A DNA stretch of 41,348 bases from Candidatus Omnitrophota bacterium (GTDB lineage Bacteria; Omnitrophota; Gorgyraeia; Gorgyraeales; Gorgyraeaceae). The position numbers were made by a program, and so were the translations under genes. Shown here piece after piece: positions 29,956 through 38,979 of this stretch; the first letter of the stretch is position 1; every line of letters starts with the position of its first letter. A model generated the notes under the pieces. It had not been told where the DNA came from. It searched no databases and saw only the letters and a program-made list of their open reading frames with translations. Location of the stretch: contig JAHIEN010000035.1 in NCBI GenBank assembly GCA_018901615.1, forward strand, positions 1 to 41,348, written 5' to 3'.

Positions 29956-31614
29956 ATGGTTAAAGAAGTGATTTTTGGAATGTTAGGGGGATTAGGCTTG
30001 CTTCTCTTCGGCATGACGCTTATGACCGAAGGCCTCCAGAAGGTAGCGGGCGCCAAGCTTAAGCAGATATTAAAGCTGCTGACAGATAAGCCCTTGGTCG
30101 GCGTCCTGGTAGGGACAGGTGTAACAGCTATTGTACAATCTTCAAGCACTACCACTGTTATGGTAGTTGGCTTCGTGAACGCCGGGCTTATAAGCCTGAG
30201 ACAGGCGATAGGCGTTATAATGGGGGCAAATATAGGAACTACTATTACAGCCCAGTTAATAGCGTTTCATCTGGATAAATACGCTTTACCTGCGATAGGC
30301 ATAGGCTTTGCCCTGATGTTTTTCGGAAGACAGCGCAAGATGAAATTCTGGGGCCAGGTGTTGTTAGGTTTTGGGCTTTTGTTTTTCGGACTTGTTGTGA
30401 TAAAAGACATGCTCGCTCCTTTAAAGGAGATGCAGGAGGTGTCGGATTTTTTTTACAGGTTCAGCGCGAATCCAATGCTGGGCATATTGGCCGGTTTAGT
30501 CATAACGCTTCTCTTGCAGTCCTCGAGCGCTGTGGTGGGTTTTATACAGGCTCTCGCGCTTATCGGAGTTATAGATTTTCAAATAGCGATAGGCGCTATG
30601 CTGGGCAGCAATATCGGAACTACCATCACGGCCCAGCTCGCGTCCATAGGTTCGAGCATTACAAGCCGCAGGGCGGCGATGGCGCATACATTATTTAACG
30701 TCCTGGGTGTCCTGATAGTAATCCCGTTTTTTCTTAGCGGATTCTTTGAACGCATAGTTGATATGATAACACCGGGGGTTGTCAATAACATGACTGTCAT
30801 GAGACATGTTGCCAATGCCCACACTATTTTCAATGTCTTTAATACGCTCTTGTTTCTGCCTTTTGTAGGATTGTTTACCAAGCTGTCGACTTTATTTGTC
30901 CCTGGAGAAGTTGAAGTGGATCATGCCCAGCCAAAATATCTGGAAGAGCATCTCTTGGCCACGCCTTCTATAGCGCTTGACCAGTCTGTAAAAGAGATCG
31001 TAAGAATGCTTGGGATCTCCAGGGTAGCTGTAAAAGAGGCAATGAAAGGGTTTTTTGACAAAGAACCGAAGTTTTTTAACAAGGTCAGAAAAAAAGAAGA
31101 CGCGATAGATAATCTTCAGGTCGAGATCACTAATTATGTGGTCAAGATTTCGCAGCATAGCCTTACGCCTGAAGAATCCGAGAGATTGCCGATTCTTTTG
31201 CATTCAGTGAATGACGTTGAAAGAATAGGCGACCACGCGGAAAACCTGGCAGAGCTTGCGGAAAGGGCCCTTGAGGAGAAGCTGCCTTTCAGCGACAGCG
31301 CCATAAATGATCTGCACACTATTTACAACGAGGTCGACAGCATGATGGAGGATGTAAAGGAGGCCTTTCTGGCTCAGAATGAAGAGCGCGCCAAAGACGC
31401 CCTTGTCAGGGAAGAGACCATAAACAGGCTCCAGATCGCCTTGAGGACAAACCACATCCAGAGATTGGGCGAAAAGTATTGCGTGCCTCTTTCAGGAGTC
31501 ATCTTCCTGGATTTTGTAAACAACCTTGAAAAGATAGGGGATCACCTTACAAATGTTGCGCAGGCAGTCAGAGGCGTGCTTCACTGGGACAAGATGAAAA
31601 GCGCAGATGAATAA
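29956..31614 (+). CDS. Na/Pi cotransporter family protein with PhoU-like C-terminus
   Basis: The product likely imports phosphate with sodium. The 552-aa protein has two inverted-repeat membrane halves, marked by VQSSSTTTVMVVGFVNAG (about residues 55-72) and LLQSSSAVVGFIQALA (about 180-195), the QSSS signature of NptA/NptB-type carriers. GSNIGTTITAQL repeats in both halves. Residues about 340-545 are a cytoplasmic PhoU-like helical domain (VNDVERIGDHAENLAE and LEKIGDHLTNVAQ). It overlaps the cyclo-ligase gene by eight bases. Confidence 0.93.
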   Translation: MVKEVIFGMLGGLGLLLFGMTLMTEGLQKVAGAKLKQILKLLTDKPLVGVLVGTGVTAIVQSSSTTTVMVVGFVNAGLISLRQAIGVIMGANIGTTITAQLIAFHLDKYALPAIGIGFALMFFGRQRKMKFWGQVLLGFGLLFFGLVVIKDMLAPLKEMQEVSDFFYRFSANPMLGILAGLVITLLLQSSSAVVGFIQALALIGVIDFQIAIGAMLGSNIGTTITAQLASIGSSITSRRAAMAHTLFNVLGVLIVIPFFLSGFFERIVDMITPGVVNNMTVMRHVANAHTIFNVFNTLLFLPFVGLFTKLSTLFVPGEVEVDHAQPKYLEEHLLATPSIALDQSVKEIVRMLGISRVAVKEAMKGFFDKEPKFFNKVRKKEDAIDNLQVEITNYVVKISQHSLTPEESERLPILLHSVNDVERIGDHAENLAELAERALEEKLPFSDSAINDLHTIYNEVDSMMEDVKEAFLAQNEERAKDALVREETINRLQIALRTNHIQRLGEKYCVPLSGVIFLDFVNNLEKIGDHLTNVAQAVRGVLHWDKMKSADE

Positions 31615-32164
31615 AGAAGACCTGAGAAAAAGCATGAGAAAGAAGTTGAATAAGCAGACGGTATCAGAAAGGAGAACAAAAAGCAGGCTTATACAGAAGA
31701 AACTATTGCGGCAGGAGGAATTCCTGTCTTCTAAATGTGTGATGTTGTACGTATCTAGAGGTACGGGCGAAGTGAATACAGGCCCGATAATCAAGAAGGC
31801 CCTGAGTATGGGCAAGAAAGTAGCGTTGCCAGTTACTGTGGTAAGGGAGAGAAAAATAAAACCTGCGCGTTTACTAAGCCTAAGGCAAGGCTTTATAAAG
31901 AGCCAGTATGGTATATATGAGCCTAAGGAATCCAGGCGCGCAAGACCTGTCAGGATAAAAGATATAGATCTGGTAGTGGTCCCGGGCCTAGCATTTGACA
32001 AAAACAAGAACAGGCTTGGAAGAGGCCAGGGTTATTACGACCGCTTTTTAAAGCGCATATCAAGCGCTGTTCCTAAGATAGGTCTTGGTTTTAATTTTCA
32101 ACTATTAAAAAATCTCCCCACCACAGCCGATGATGTCCCGCTGACCGGGATCATCACTAACTAG
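31607..32164 (+). CDS. 5-formyltetrahydrofolate cyclo-ligase
   Basis: This enzyme returns 5-formyl-THF to methenyl-THF with ATP, rescuing folate trapped by GlyA side reaction. The 185-aa product matches family length. Landmarks are the basic N-terminus KEDLRKSMRKK, YVSRGTGEVNTGPII, YGIYEPKES, and the nucleotide loop RLGRGQGYYDRFL near residue 140. It starts inside the end of the transporter gene. Together with purN, glyA and metV it completes a set of C1-folate genes in this window. Confidence 0.95.
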   Translation: MNKEDLRKSMRKKLNKQTVSERRTKSRLIQKKLLRQEEFLSSKCVMLYVSRGTGEVNTGPIIKKALSMGKKVALPVTVVRERKIKPARLLSLRQGFIKSQYGIYEPKESRRARPVRIKDIDLVVVPGLAFDKNKNRLGRGQGYYDRFLKRISSAVPKIGLGFNFQLLKNLPTTADDVPLTGIITN

Positions 32165-32185
32165 GGCGCCTACTTTTTAAATATA

Positions 32186-32259
32186 CCCTTCGACGCGGCC
32201 TTCGGCCTTGCTCAGGATCTGCGGAAAATCGCTTAGAGTTTCGCCAAAGGCGATTTTCC
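32186..32259 (+). repeat. dispersed palindromic repeat and hairpin before rny
   Basis: CCCTTCGACGCG...TTGCTCAGGA (32186-32217) matches the element at 13652-13703 in inverse orientation. Next, GGAAAATCGC (32223-32232) pairs perfectly with GCGATTTTCC (32250-32259). The second hairpin ends 27 bases before the rny ATG and could end the upstream transcript or shape the rny leader. Confidence 0.65.
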
Positions 32260-32286
32260 TTGATAAAATCAGGAGGTGCTTAAATC

Positions 32287-33858
32287 ATGGAAGCCAACTT
32301 AAAGATGCTTGTCAATGTGATAGAGGTGTTGGTTTTTATTCTAACGTTTTTCGCGGGATATTTTATAAGGAAGTTTTTCTCAGAGAGGCACCTGAGGGAA
32401 ACAGAGGAAAGGGCCGGTAAACTTCTTGAAGAGTCAAAGAAAGAGCTGGAAAACAGAAAAAAAGAATTAGAGCTTGAATCCAAAGACCTGAAGTTCAGGC
32501 TGCGCTCGGATTTTGAAAAGGAGACAAAAGACAGACGCCAGGAACTTTCGAATCTAGAGAAACGCCTGGCGCAAAAAGAAGAGAACATAGACCGCAAGGT
32601 CGATATACTGGATAAAAAAGAAAAAGAGATATCAAGGAGAGAAGGCCTGCTTGTGGATAAAGAAAAGTCTATAGAGTCTAGGCAGGGTGAGCTATCCAGG
32701 CTTCTTATAGAAGAGAAGCAGAAGCTGCAGAGGATATCCGGGCTGAGCGTGGAAGAGGCAAAAAAGCTGTTCCTGCGGAGAGTAGAAGACGATGCCCAGC
32801 GTGAGGCGCAGATACTTTTCAAGGAGATACAGGATAGGACCAGGGTATCCGCTGACGACAAGGCCAAAGAGATACTGGCTGTTGCCATGCAGAAATGCGC
32901 GGCCGAACACGTTACAAATACAACGGTGTCTGTTGTGCCATTGCCGAACGATGAGATGAAAGGAAGGATAATAGGCAGAGAAGGCAGAAATATCAGGGCG
33001 CTGGAGATCGCGACAGGCGTAGACGTGATTATAGACGACACGCCAGAGGCGGTTATACTCTCCTGTTTTGACACTGTAAAGCGCGAGATAGCAAGGATAA
33101 GCCTTGAAAGGCTTTTGCGCGACGGAAGGATACATCCTGGCCGCATAGAAGAAGTCGTAGGCAAGGTAAAACAGGAGATGGCAAATAATATTAAAGAAGA
33201 GGGAGAGCACACTATATTCGAGTTAGGCCTTCAGCGCGTGCATCCTGAAATTGTAAAACTTATAGGGAGGCTTAAATACAGGACCAGCTATGGCCAAAAT
33301 GCCCTTCAGCACATGAAAGAGGTCGCTCTTTTAATGGCTGCCATGGCAGGAGAGCTGTCGCTGGATGTAACGCTCGCAAAGAGGATAGGCCTTCTCCATG
33401 ATATAGGCAAGGCAGTTACCCATGAAGTGGAAGGTCCCCACGCAAAGATAGGCGCGGACCTGGCAAAAAAATACGGCGAAATCCCTGATATCTTAAACGC
33501 CATATCATCCCACCATGAGGAAGAAGAGCCTGCCTCAATATATGCGGTGCTCTTGCAGGCTGCTGACGCTGTAAGCGCGTCAAGGCCTGGGGCGCGCAGG
33601 GAAACACTTGAAAATTATATAAAACGCCTTGAGAAACTGGAATCTATCGCTGATTCATTCAAGGGCGTTGAAAAGGCGTATGCCATACAGGCTGGAAGAG
33701 AGATAAGGATAATCGTACAGCCTGAGAAGATAAGTGATCTGCAATCAATAGGCCTTTCAAGGGAGATAAAGAAAAAGATAGAAGAAGGCCTTGAATACCC
33801 TGGCCAGATAAAGGTCACGGTTATCAGGGAGACCAGGGCAATAGAGTATGCAAAGTAA
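32287..33858 (+). CDS. rny: ribonuclease Y
   Basis: RNase Y is a membrane-tethered endoribonuclease that starts mRNA decay. The 523-aa product has an N-terminal membrane helix (about residues 8-28), a long coiled coil (about 35-160), a KH domain with GRIIGREGRNIRALE (about 228-242), and an HD domain with GLLHDIGKA (about 368-376, catalytic His-Asp). The end is conserved VTVIRETRAIEYAK. AGGAGGTG precedes the ATG. The rny-ymdB neighbourhood is widely conserved. Confidence 0.97.
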   Translation: MEANLKMLVNVIEVLVFILTFFAGYFIRKFFSERHLRETEERAGKLLEESKKELENRKKELELESKDLKFRLRSDFEKETKDRRQELSNLEKRLAQKEENIDRKVDILDKKEKEISRREGLLVDKEKSIESRQGELSRLLIEEKQKLQRISGLSVEEAKKLFLRRVEDDAQREAQILFKEIQDRTRVSADDKAKEILAVAMQKCAAEHVTNTTVSVVPLPNDEMKGRIIGREGRNIRALEIATGVDVIIDDTPEAVILSCFDTVKREIARISLERLLRDGRIHPGRIEEVVGKVKQEMANNIKEEGEHTIFELGLQRVHPEIVKLIGRLKYRTSYGQNALQHMKEVALLMAAMAGELSLDVTLAKRIGLLHDIGKAVTHEVEGPHAKIGADLAKKYGEIPDILNAISSHHEEEEPASIYAVLLQAADAVSASRPGARRETLENYIKRLEKLESIADSFKGVEKAYAIQAGREIRIIVQPEKISDLQSIGLSREIKKKIEEGLEYPGQIKVTVIRETRAIEYAK

Positions 33859-33870
33859 AAAGGTGAGCTT

Positions 33871-34662
33871 ATGAAGATCCTCTTAATTGGTGACATTGTC
33901 GGCAGACCCGGACGGGAAGCTGTTAAAAAAATAGTCCCTGAGCTCCGCAAAAAATATGGCATAGATTTTGTAGCGGCGAATGCCGAGAATGTTGCTGGCG
34001 GTTCTGGCCTTACGCCTGACAGTGTTGATGAATTGTTTGACAGTCAGGTTGACTGCCTGACCTCCGGAGATCACATCTGGAAGAAAAAAGAGATATACGA
34101 AAGACTTGATAAAGACAATCGCATTCTCAGGCCCGCGAATTTTCCAGGGTCATGCCCGGGGAGAGGTTCTGTTGTTATTAAATCAAATACAGGGGTCTCA
34201 GTAGGAGTAGTCAGCGTCCTGGGCAGAGTCTTTATGAAACACATAGACTGTCCTTTCAGGGCCGCTGAAAAAGAGATTAAAGAGATGGCGGAAGAGGTAA
34301 AGATAGTCCTGGTGGATATACATGCTGAAGCAACAAGCGAAAAGATCGCTCTGGCCAGATTCCTGGATGGCCAGGTGAGCGTGATATTCGGCACGCACAC
34401 ACACGTCCAGACAGCTGACGAGAAGATACTTGCCGGCGGGAGCGCGTATATAACAGACCTTGGCATGACAGGCGCCGGCGATTCAGTCATTGGCCGCGAG
34501 TCAAAGGTCATTATAGAGCATTTTCTCACATGCATGCCTGCCAAATTTGCCATGGCTGAAAACGGCATAGAATTACAGGGAGCCATTGTAGACATAGACG
34601 AGAAAACAGGAAATAGCGTTTCCATAAAAAGGGTGAAAGAAAAAATAGAAGATTACATGTAA
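33871..34662 (+). CDS. ymdB: YmdB-type metallophosphoesterase
   Basis: This is a calcineurin-like phosphodiesterase reported to act on cyclic nucleotides in Bacillus. The 263-aa product shows ILLIGDIVGRPGREAV, AANAENVAGGSGL, TSGDHIWKKKE, VDIHAEATSEK, FGTHTHVQTADE and GMTGAGDSVIG, the family's metal-binding and signature segments. Length is normal. It lies 12 bases after rny, as in many genomes. Confidence 0.95.
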   Translation: MKILLIGDIVGRPGREAVKKIVPELRKKYGIDFVAANAENVAGGSGLTPDSVDELFDSQVDCLTSGDHIWKKKEIYERLDKDNRILRPANFPGSCPGRGSVVIKSNTGVSVGVVSVLGRVFMKHIDCPFRAAEKEIKEMAEEVKIVLVDIHAEATSEKIALARFLDGQVSVIFGTHTHVQTADEKILAGGSAYITDLGMTGAGDSVIGRESKVIIEHFLTCMPAKFAMAENGIELQGAIVDIDEKTGNSVSIKRVKEKIEDYM

Positions 34663-34663
34663 T

Positions 34664-35800
34664 ATGGTTAAAGAAGGCCAGTATATATATAAAGTCAGCC
34701 AGCTAACATCAAGTATAAAGATCATACTCGAAGATTCTTTATCGAATATATGGGTGGAAGGGGAGATATCAAATTTCAGGAACCCTTCTTCAGGCCATTT
34801 TTATTTTACGCTCAAAGACGAGAAAAGCGAATTAAAATGCGTTTCTTTCAAGAGCGACAATGAGAAGATAAACTTTGAGATAAAAGACGGGATGCACGCA
34901 ATATGTAAGGGGAGAGTCAGCGTCTATGAAAAACAGGGCGCCTACCAGCTATACGTCTCAAAGATAGAACCAAAGGGTGTGGGGGCGCTGCAGCTGGCAT
35001 TTGAGCAGTTAAAGGAAAAACTCTTCAAGGAAGGTCTGTTTGATGACGCCAGGAAAAGACCTATCCCAAAATTGCCCGAAAAGATCGGTATAATCACATC
35101 TCCGACAGGCGCCGCCATAAGAGATGTATTGAATGTATTAAAAAGAAGATTTTCTAATGTTGAGATTATAATCAATCCGGTAAAGGTGCAGGGCGTAGGC
35201 GCCAGAGAAGAGATCAGCCAGGCCATAGAAGATTTTAACAAGCTGAACAATGTAGATGTGATTATAGTCGGAAGAGGCGGGGGGAGCCTTGAAGACTTGT
35301 GGGCATTTAACGAAGAGATAGTTGCCAGGGCTGTCTATAATTCCAGGATACCTGTTATAAGCGCTGTGGGCCATGAGATAGACTGGATGATCACTGATTT
35401 TGTGGCTGATCTCAGGGCGCCGACTCCGTCTGCGGCGGCAGAACTGGTCATTCCTGAAAAAAGAGACCTTGCGGGGACGCTTGACGCTATTGAGAAAAGG
35501 CTTAAGGCGTTTCCTGCTAATGTTGTAAAAGAGCTTGAGCAGCGCCTTGATGATACAGAGAGAGACCTGGTATTGCGATTCAGGCATTATTCAGAATTAA
35601 AAGAAGAAGGCTTTAAGCTGGTCTCTGAAAAACTGGCGATACTGAGTCCCCTGGGTATTTTAGGCCGCGGGTACAGCATAACTTTTAAACTACCAGGGAG
35701 AAAAATTATAAAGAATATCCTGTCTCTCAGAGCAGGAGACCTTATAGAGACCAGGCTTTCCAAGGGAAATATAAAAAGCAGGGTCGAGGAATTAGAATAA
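34664..35800 (+). CDS. xseA: exodeoxyribonuclease VII large subunit
   Basis: With XseB, this enzyme degrades single-stranded DNA into oligonucleotides. The 378-aa product is shorter than E. coli XseA (about 456 aa), mainly in the coiled-coil C-terminal part. An N-terminal OB fold (about residues 6-100, WVEGEISNFRNPSSGHFYFTLKD) is followed by the nuclease domain with GIITSPTGAAIRDVLNVLKRR, VDVIIVGRGGGSLEDLWAFNEE and GHEIDWMITDFVADLRAPTPSAAAEL. It starts one base after ymdB and xseB follows in 12. Confidence 0.95.
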   Translation: MVKEGQYIYKVSQLTSSIKIILEDSLSNIWVEGEISNFRNPSSGHFYFTLKDEKSELKCVSFKSDNEKINFEIKDGMHAICKGRVSVYEKQGAYQLYVSKIEPKGVGALQLAFEQLKEKLFKEGLFDDARKRPIPKLPEKIGIITSPTGAAIRDVLNVLKRRFSNVEIIINPVKVQGVGAREEISQAIEDFNKLNNVDVIIVGRGGGSLEDLWAFNEEIVARAVYNSRIPVISAVGHEIDWMITDFVADLRAPTPSAAAELVIPEKRDLAGTLDAIEKRLKAFPANVVKELEQRLDDTERDLVLRFRHYSELKEEGFKLVSEKLAILSPLGILGRGYSITFKLPGRKIIKNILSLRAGDLIETRLSKGNIKSRVEELE

Positions 35801-35812
35801 CGGAGGGGGTTT

Positions 35813-36034
35813 ATGGCTAAAGAATTAAAATTTGAAGACATGATGAAAAGGCTGGAAGATATAGTGGATGAGCTCGAAACAGGAGAAATGCCGCTCGAAG
35901 ATTCGCTTAAAAAATACGAAGAAGGGGTAAAGCTCTTAAGGCTTTGCAGGAAAAGGCTTGATGAGACAAAGCGCAAGGTAGAGATGCTTGTAAAAAAAGG
36001 CGGCAAGTTGACCCTGGAACCATTCGACGAGTAG
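35813..36034 (+). CDS. xseB: exodeoxyribonuclease VII small subunit
   Basis: The 73-aa helical subunit binds XseA. It shows the family pattern FEDMMKRLEDIVDELETGEMPLEDSLKKYEEG in shortened form: the helix at residues 5-22, GEMPLEDSLKKYEEGVKL, then a second helix with LDETKRKVEML. A strong GGAGGGGG ribosome site precedes the ATG. It lies between xseA and ispA, the arrangement common in bacteria. Confidence 0.94.
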   Translation: MAKELKFEDMMKRLEDIVDELETGEMPLEDSLKKYEEGVKLLRLCRKRLDETKRKVEMLVKKGGKLTLEPFDE

Positions 36035-36054
36035 GCACGCGCGGGAAAGCAGGT

Positions 36055-36867
36055 ATGGATATTAAAAAATACATAGCGAAGAAAAGGAAACTCATTGATA
36101 AGGCCCTGGACAAGCGCCTGCCTCCGGCAAAAACAACGCCTAAGGTGATCCATAAAGCCATGAGGTATGCTGTATTTTCAGGAGGCAAAAGAATAAGGCC
36201 GATACTCACTATCGCGAGTTTTGAGGCATGCGGTAAAAAGGGCGACTCAATTGTGCCTATCGCCTGCGCCATAGAACTTATACATACTTATACGCTCATA
36301 CATGATGATATGCCGTGCATGGATAATGACGATTTGAGGCGGGGCAAGCCAACCTGCCACAAAAAATTTAATGAAGCCATAGCGCTCCTGGCTGGAGACG
36401 CTCTTTTGACTTTTGGTTTTCAATTGTTTTCCGACTCCGGTAATATAGAGATTGCTAGAGAGGTTTCCAGGGCTGTGGGCAGTCAGGGAACTATTGGCGG
36501 GCAGGTTGTGGATATAACTAAAACGCAAACCGGAGAACTAAAAACAAATCGAGATCTTGATTATATCGCAAAAAACAAAACAGGGGCTCTCTTTGGGGCA
36601 GCCTGCGAGGCTGGCGCGATATTCAGTAATGCCGGCAAAAAAAAGATTCAGGCGCTTGGGGATTTTGGCAAAAACTTTGGGATTACATTTCAGCTCGTTG
36701 ATGATTTGATAGATAAAGACGGCTATATAAAGGTCTATGGCGCGGACCATGTTGAAAAAATGGCAGGACTTTTAAATAAAAGGGCTAAGGACTCATTGAA
36801 AATATTTGGCGCTAAAGGCGCCATGCTTTCAGAGATAGCTGAACTGATTTTACACAGAAAATCTTAG
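36055..36867 (+). CDS. ispA: polyprenyl diphosphate synthase (farnesyl/geranyl type)
   Basis: This enzyme condenses IPP with allylic diphosphates for isoprenoids. The 270-aa product is a little shorter than E. coli IspA (299). The first Asp-rich motif is DDMPCMDNDDLRRG and the second QLVDDLIDKDG, with the usual GGKRIRP and HTYTLIHDD. Gene order xseB-ispA-dxs is conserved in many bacteria, and dxs follows in nine bases. Chain length cannot be read with certainty. Confidence 0.94.
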   Translation: MDIKKYIAKKRKLIDKALDKRLPPAKTTPKVIHKAMRYAVFSGGKRIRPILTIASFEACGKKGDSIVPIACAIELIHTYTLIHDDMPCMDNDDLRRGKPTCHKKFNEAIALLAGDALLTFGFQLFSDSGNIEIAREVSRAVGSQGTIGGQVVDITKTQTGELKTNRDLDYIAKNKTGALFGAACEAGAIFSNAGKKKIQALGDFGKNFGITFQLVDDLIDKDGYIKVYGADHVEKMAGLLNKRAKDSLKIFGAKGAMLSEIAELILHRKS

Positions 36868-36876
36868 GAGTAGCTT

Positions 36877-38793
36877 GTGGGTAGATTGCTGGATAGCGTA
36901 GACAATCCTCAGGATTTAAAGAAAATGCATCTGGATCAATTGCCGATACTGGCGCAAGAGATCAGAGACTCTATTATAAAAACTGTTTCTTCTTCTGGCG
37001 GGCACCTGGCCTCGAGCCTTGGCGCAGTGGAACTTGTGTTGGGACTTCATTATTGTTTAAACGCGCCACAGGATATCATTATCTGGGATGTAGGGCATCA
37101 GGCATATGCGCACAAGCTTTTGACTGGCAGAAGAGACAGGTTTCACACATTGCGTAAGTTTGAAGGCATAAGCGGTTTTCCTAATAGATTTGAAAGCGAG
37201 TTTGACGTGTTTACAACAGGGCACGGCTCCACGTCTATTTCTACTGCCCTTGGCATGGTTGCGGCAAGAGATCTTTCCGGGGACATGTCCCAGAGAGTGG
37301 TTGCTGTTATAGGCGACGCCTCTCTTGGCGGAGGCATGGCATTTGAGGCGTTAAACCACGCGGGTCATTTACATAAAAAGATACTCGTAATACTTAATGA
37401 CAATGAAATGAGCATCTCCAGAAGCGTGGGCGCTTTGAGCAAATACCTGAACCGTATTATAACAGCGCCCAGGTATAATAAAATAAGAAAAGATATAGAA
37501 GCCCTTTTGAAACGTGTACCGCGTTTCGGTTTCAGGGTAATCCGGGCAGCCAAAAGACTGGAGGAGGGGATCAAGAACCTACTGGTGCCTGGGATGTTTT
37601 TTGAAGAGCTGGGTTTCAGGTATTTTGGGCCAATAGACGGCAATGATGTAAGTGTGGTGGTACAGACGATCAAGAATATCATAGACATGAACGAGCCGGT
37701 CCTTCTGCACGTAGTGACAAAAAAAGGCAAAGGCTATTCGCATGCTGAGAACGTCCCTGAGCAATTTCACGGCGTGAGTTCTTTTGACGTGGCCACAGGT
37801 CAAAATCTATTTGTCCATGATGAAAAGACGGCAGTGCCGGCAGGAAGTTTTACGGATGCTTTTAGCGAAATAATAATTGATATGGCCAGGATAGAGAAAA
37901 AGATCGTGGCCATTACAGCGGCCATGCCTGAAGGCACAGGGCTGGATAAGTTCGCGGAGATCTTTCCTGAAAGATTTTTTGACGTGGGAATGGCGGAACA
38001 GCACGCTGTCGGGTTTGGCGCAGGCCTTGCTAACGCGGGGCTGAAGCCAGTAGTGGCCATATACTCCACTTTTCTGCAGCGTTCTTATGATCAGATAATA
38101 CACGATGTCTGCCTTCAGAACCTGAATGTAATATTTATGCTGGATCGCGCGGGCCTTGTGGGAGAGGACGGGCCAACGCATCACGGCATGTTTGACATAG
38201 CCTACCTTAGCCATATGCCAAATATGGTCGTCATGGCCCCAAGAGACGAGGAAGAACTCAAAGATATGTTCAGGTTCGCGGTCTCTTATAACAATGGTCC
38301 GATCGCCATTAGATATCCTCGAGGTTTAAGCTATCCTCTCGCGTCTCTAAAGCCGGAAAAAAAGAAAAAGATACTTGGAAAAGGAGATTTACTGAAAGAA
38401 GGCAAAGACGTGACCATAGTCAGCATAGGATACATGTCTAATATAGCGCTTGACGCGGCGGAATCTCTAAAACAGGAAGGCATAGATTGCGAAGTAATAG
38501 ACGCCGGATTCGTCAAGCCCCTTGATACAGAGCTCATAATAGGTTCTGTCAATAAGACCGGAAGGCTTTTCACAATTGAAGAGGGCGTTGTGAATGGAGG
38601 TCTTGGCGCGTTTATTTTAAAATCAATCATTGATAAAATACCCAAAGATACTATAATAAAAAATATAGGCCTGCCCGACCGGTTTATCGAACACGGCAAG
38701 AGAGAGATATTGCTTGATAGATGCGGCCTGTCAGCTCAGAAGATAAAAGAAGCGATAAGGATGTTTAATTATGCCTCGGATAGAAATAAGTAA
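36877..38793 (+). CDS. dxs: 1-deoxy-D-xylulose-5-phosphate synthase
   Basis: Dxs makes DXP from pyruvate and glyceraldehyde 3-phosphate using thiamine diphosphate, the first step of the MEP pathway, and thus feeds IspA. The 638-aa product starts at GTG after TAGGAG. Landmarks are GGHLASSLGAVELVLGLHY, IIWDVGHQAYAHKLLTGRRD, GHGSTSISTALGMAAA-like GHGSTSISTALGM, VIGDASLGGGMAFEALNHAG (TPP site), GMAEQHAVGFGAGLA, and DRAGLVGEDGPTHHGMFD. Its end overlaps the ferredoxin gene by 23 bases. Confidence 0.97.
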   Translation: MGRLLDSVDNPQDLKKMHLDQLPILAQEIRDSIIKTVSSSGGHLASSLGAVELVLGLHYCLNAPQDIIIWDVGHQAYAHKLLTGRRDRFHTLRKFEGISGFPNRFESEFDVFTTGHGSTSISTALGMVAARDLSGDMSQRVVAVIGDASLGGGMAFEALNHAGHLHKKILVILNDNEMSISRSVGALSKYLNRIITAPRYNKIRKDIEALLKRVPRFGFRVIRAAKRLEEGIKNLLVPGMFFEELGFRYFGPIDGNDVSVVVQTIKNIIDMNEPVLLHVVTKKGKGYSHAENVPEQFHGVSSFDVATGQNLFVHDEKTAVPAGSFTDAFSEIIIDMARIEKKIVAITAAMPEGTGLDKFAEIFPERFFDVGMAEQHAVGFGAGLANAGLKPVVAIYSTFLQRSYDQIIHDVCLQNLNVIFMLDRAGLVGEDGPTHHGMFDIAYLSHMPNMVVMAPRDEEELKDMFRFAVSYNNGPIAIRYPRGLSYPLASLKPEKKKKILGKGDLLKEGKDVTIVSIGYMSNIALDAAESLKQEGIDCEVIDAGFVKPLDTELIIGSVNKTGRLFTIEEGVVNGGLGAFILKSIIDKIPKDTIIKNIGLPDRFIEHGKREILLDRCGLSAQKIKEAIRMFNYASDRNK

Positions 38794-38977
38794 AGAAAGA
38801 TGTAAAGGATGTGAGCTCTGTCTTTTATATTGTCCAGGGCATTGTATTGAATTAGACAAATCCATGAATAAAAGGGGCGCGTACCCGGCCTTATTTACAG
38901 ATAATGATAAAAAATGCACGGGTTGCAGCTTTTGCGCGATCATGTGTCCTGATGTGTGCATAACAGTATATAAATAG
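38771..38977 (+). CDS. 2x4Fe-4S ferredoxin, delta subunit of the 2-oxoacid oxidoreductase
   Basis: The 68-aa subunit passes electrons from the TPP centre to soluble ferredoxin. Two complete cluster motifs are seen: CKGCELCLLYCP (residues 11-22) and CTGCSFCAIMCP in the second half. The start lies inside the end of dxs, so the complex may be partly co-expressed with it. The alpha gene starts three bases after the stop. Confidence 0.93.
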   Translation: MPRIEISKERCKGCELCLLYCPGHCIELDKSMNKRGAYPALFTDNDKKCTGCSFCAIMCPDVCITVYK

Positions 38978-38979
38978 TT

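Noticed and set aside
32280..33212. Long serine-rich open frame on the minus strand opposite rny
   Set aside because: It is the complement of the coiled-coil and KH coding region of rny, whose protein is clearly conserved; serine/leucine-rich composition is typical of such shadows.
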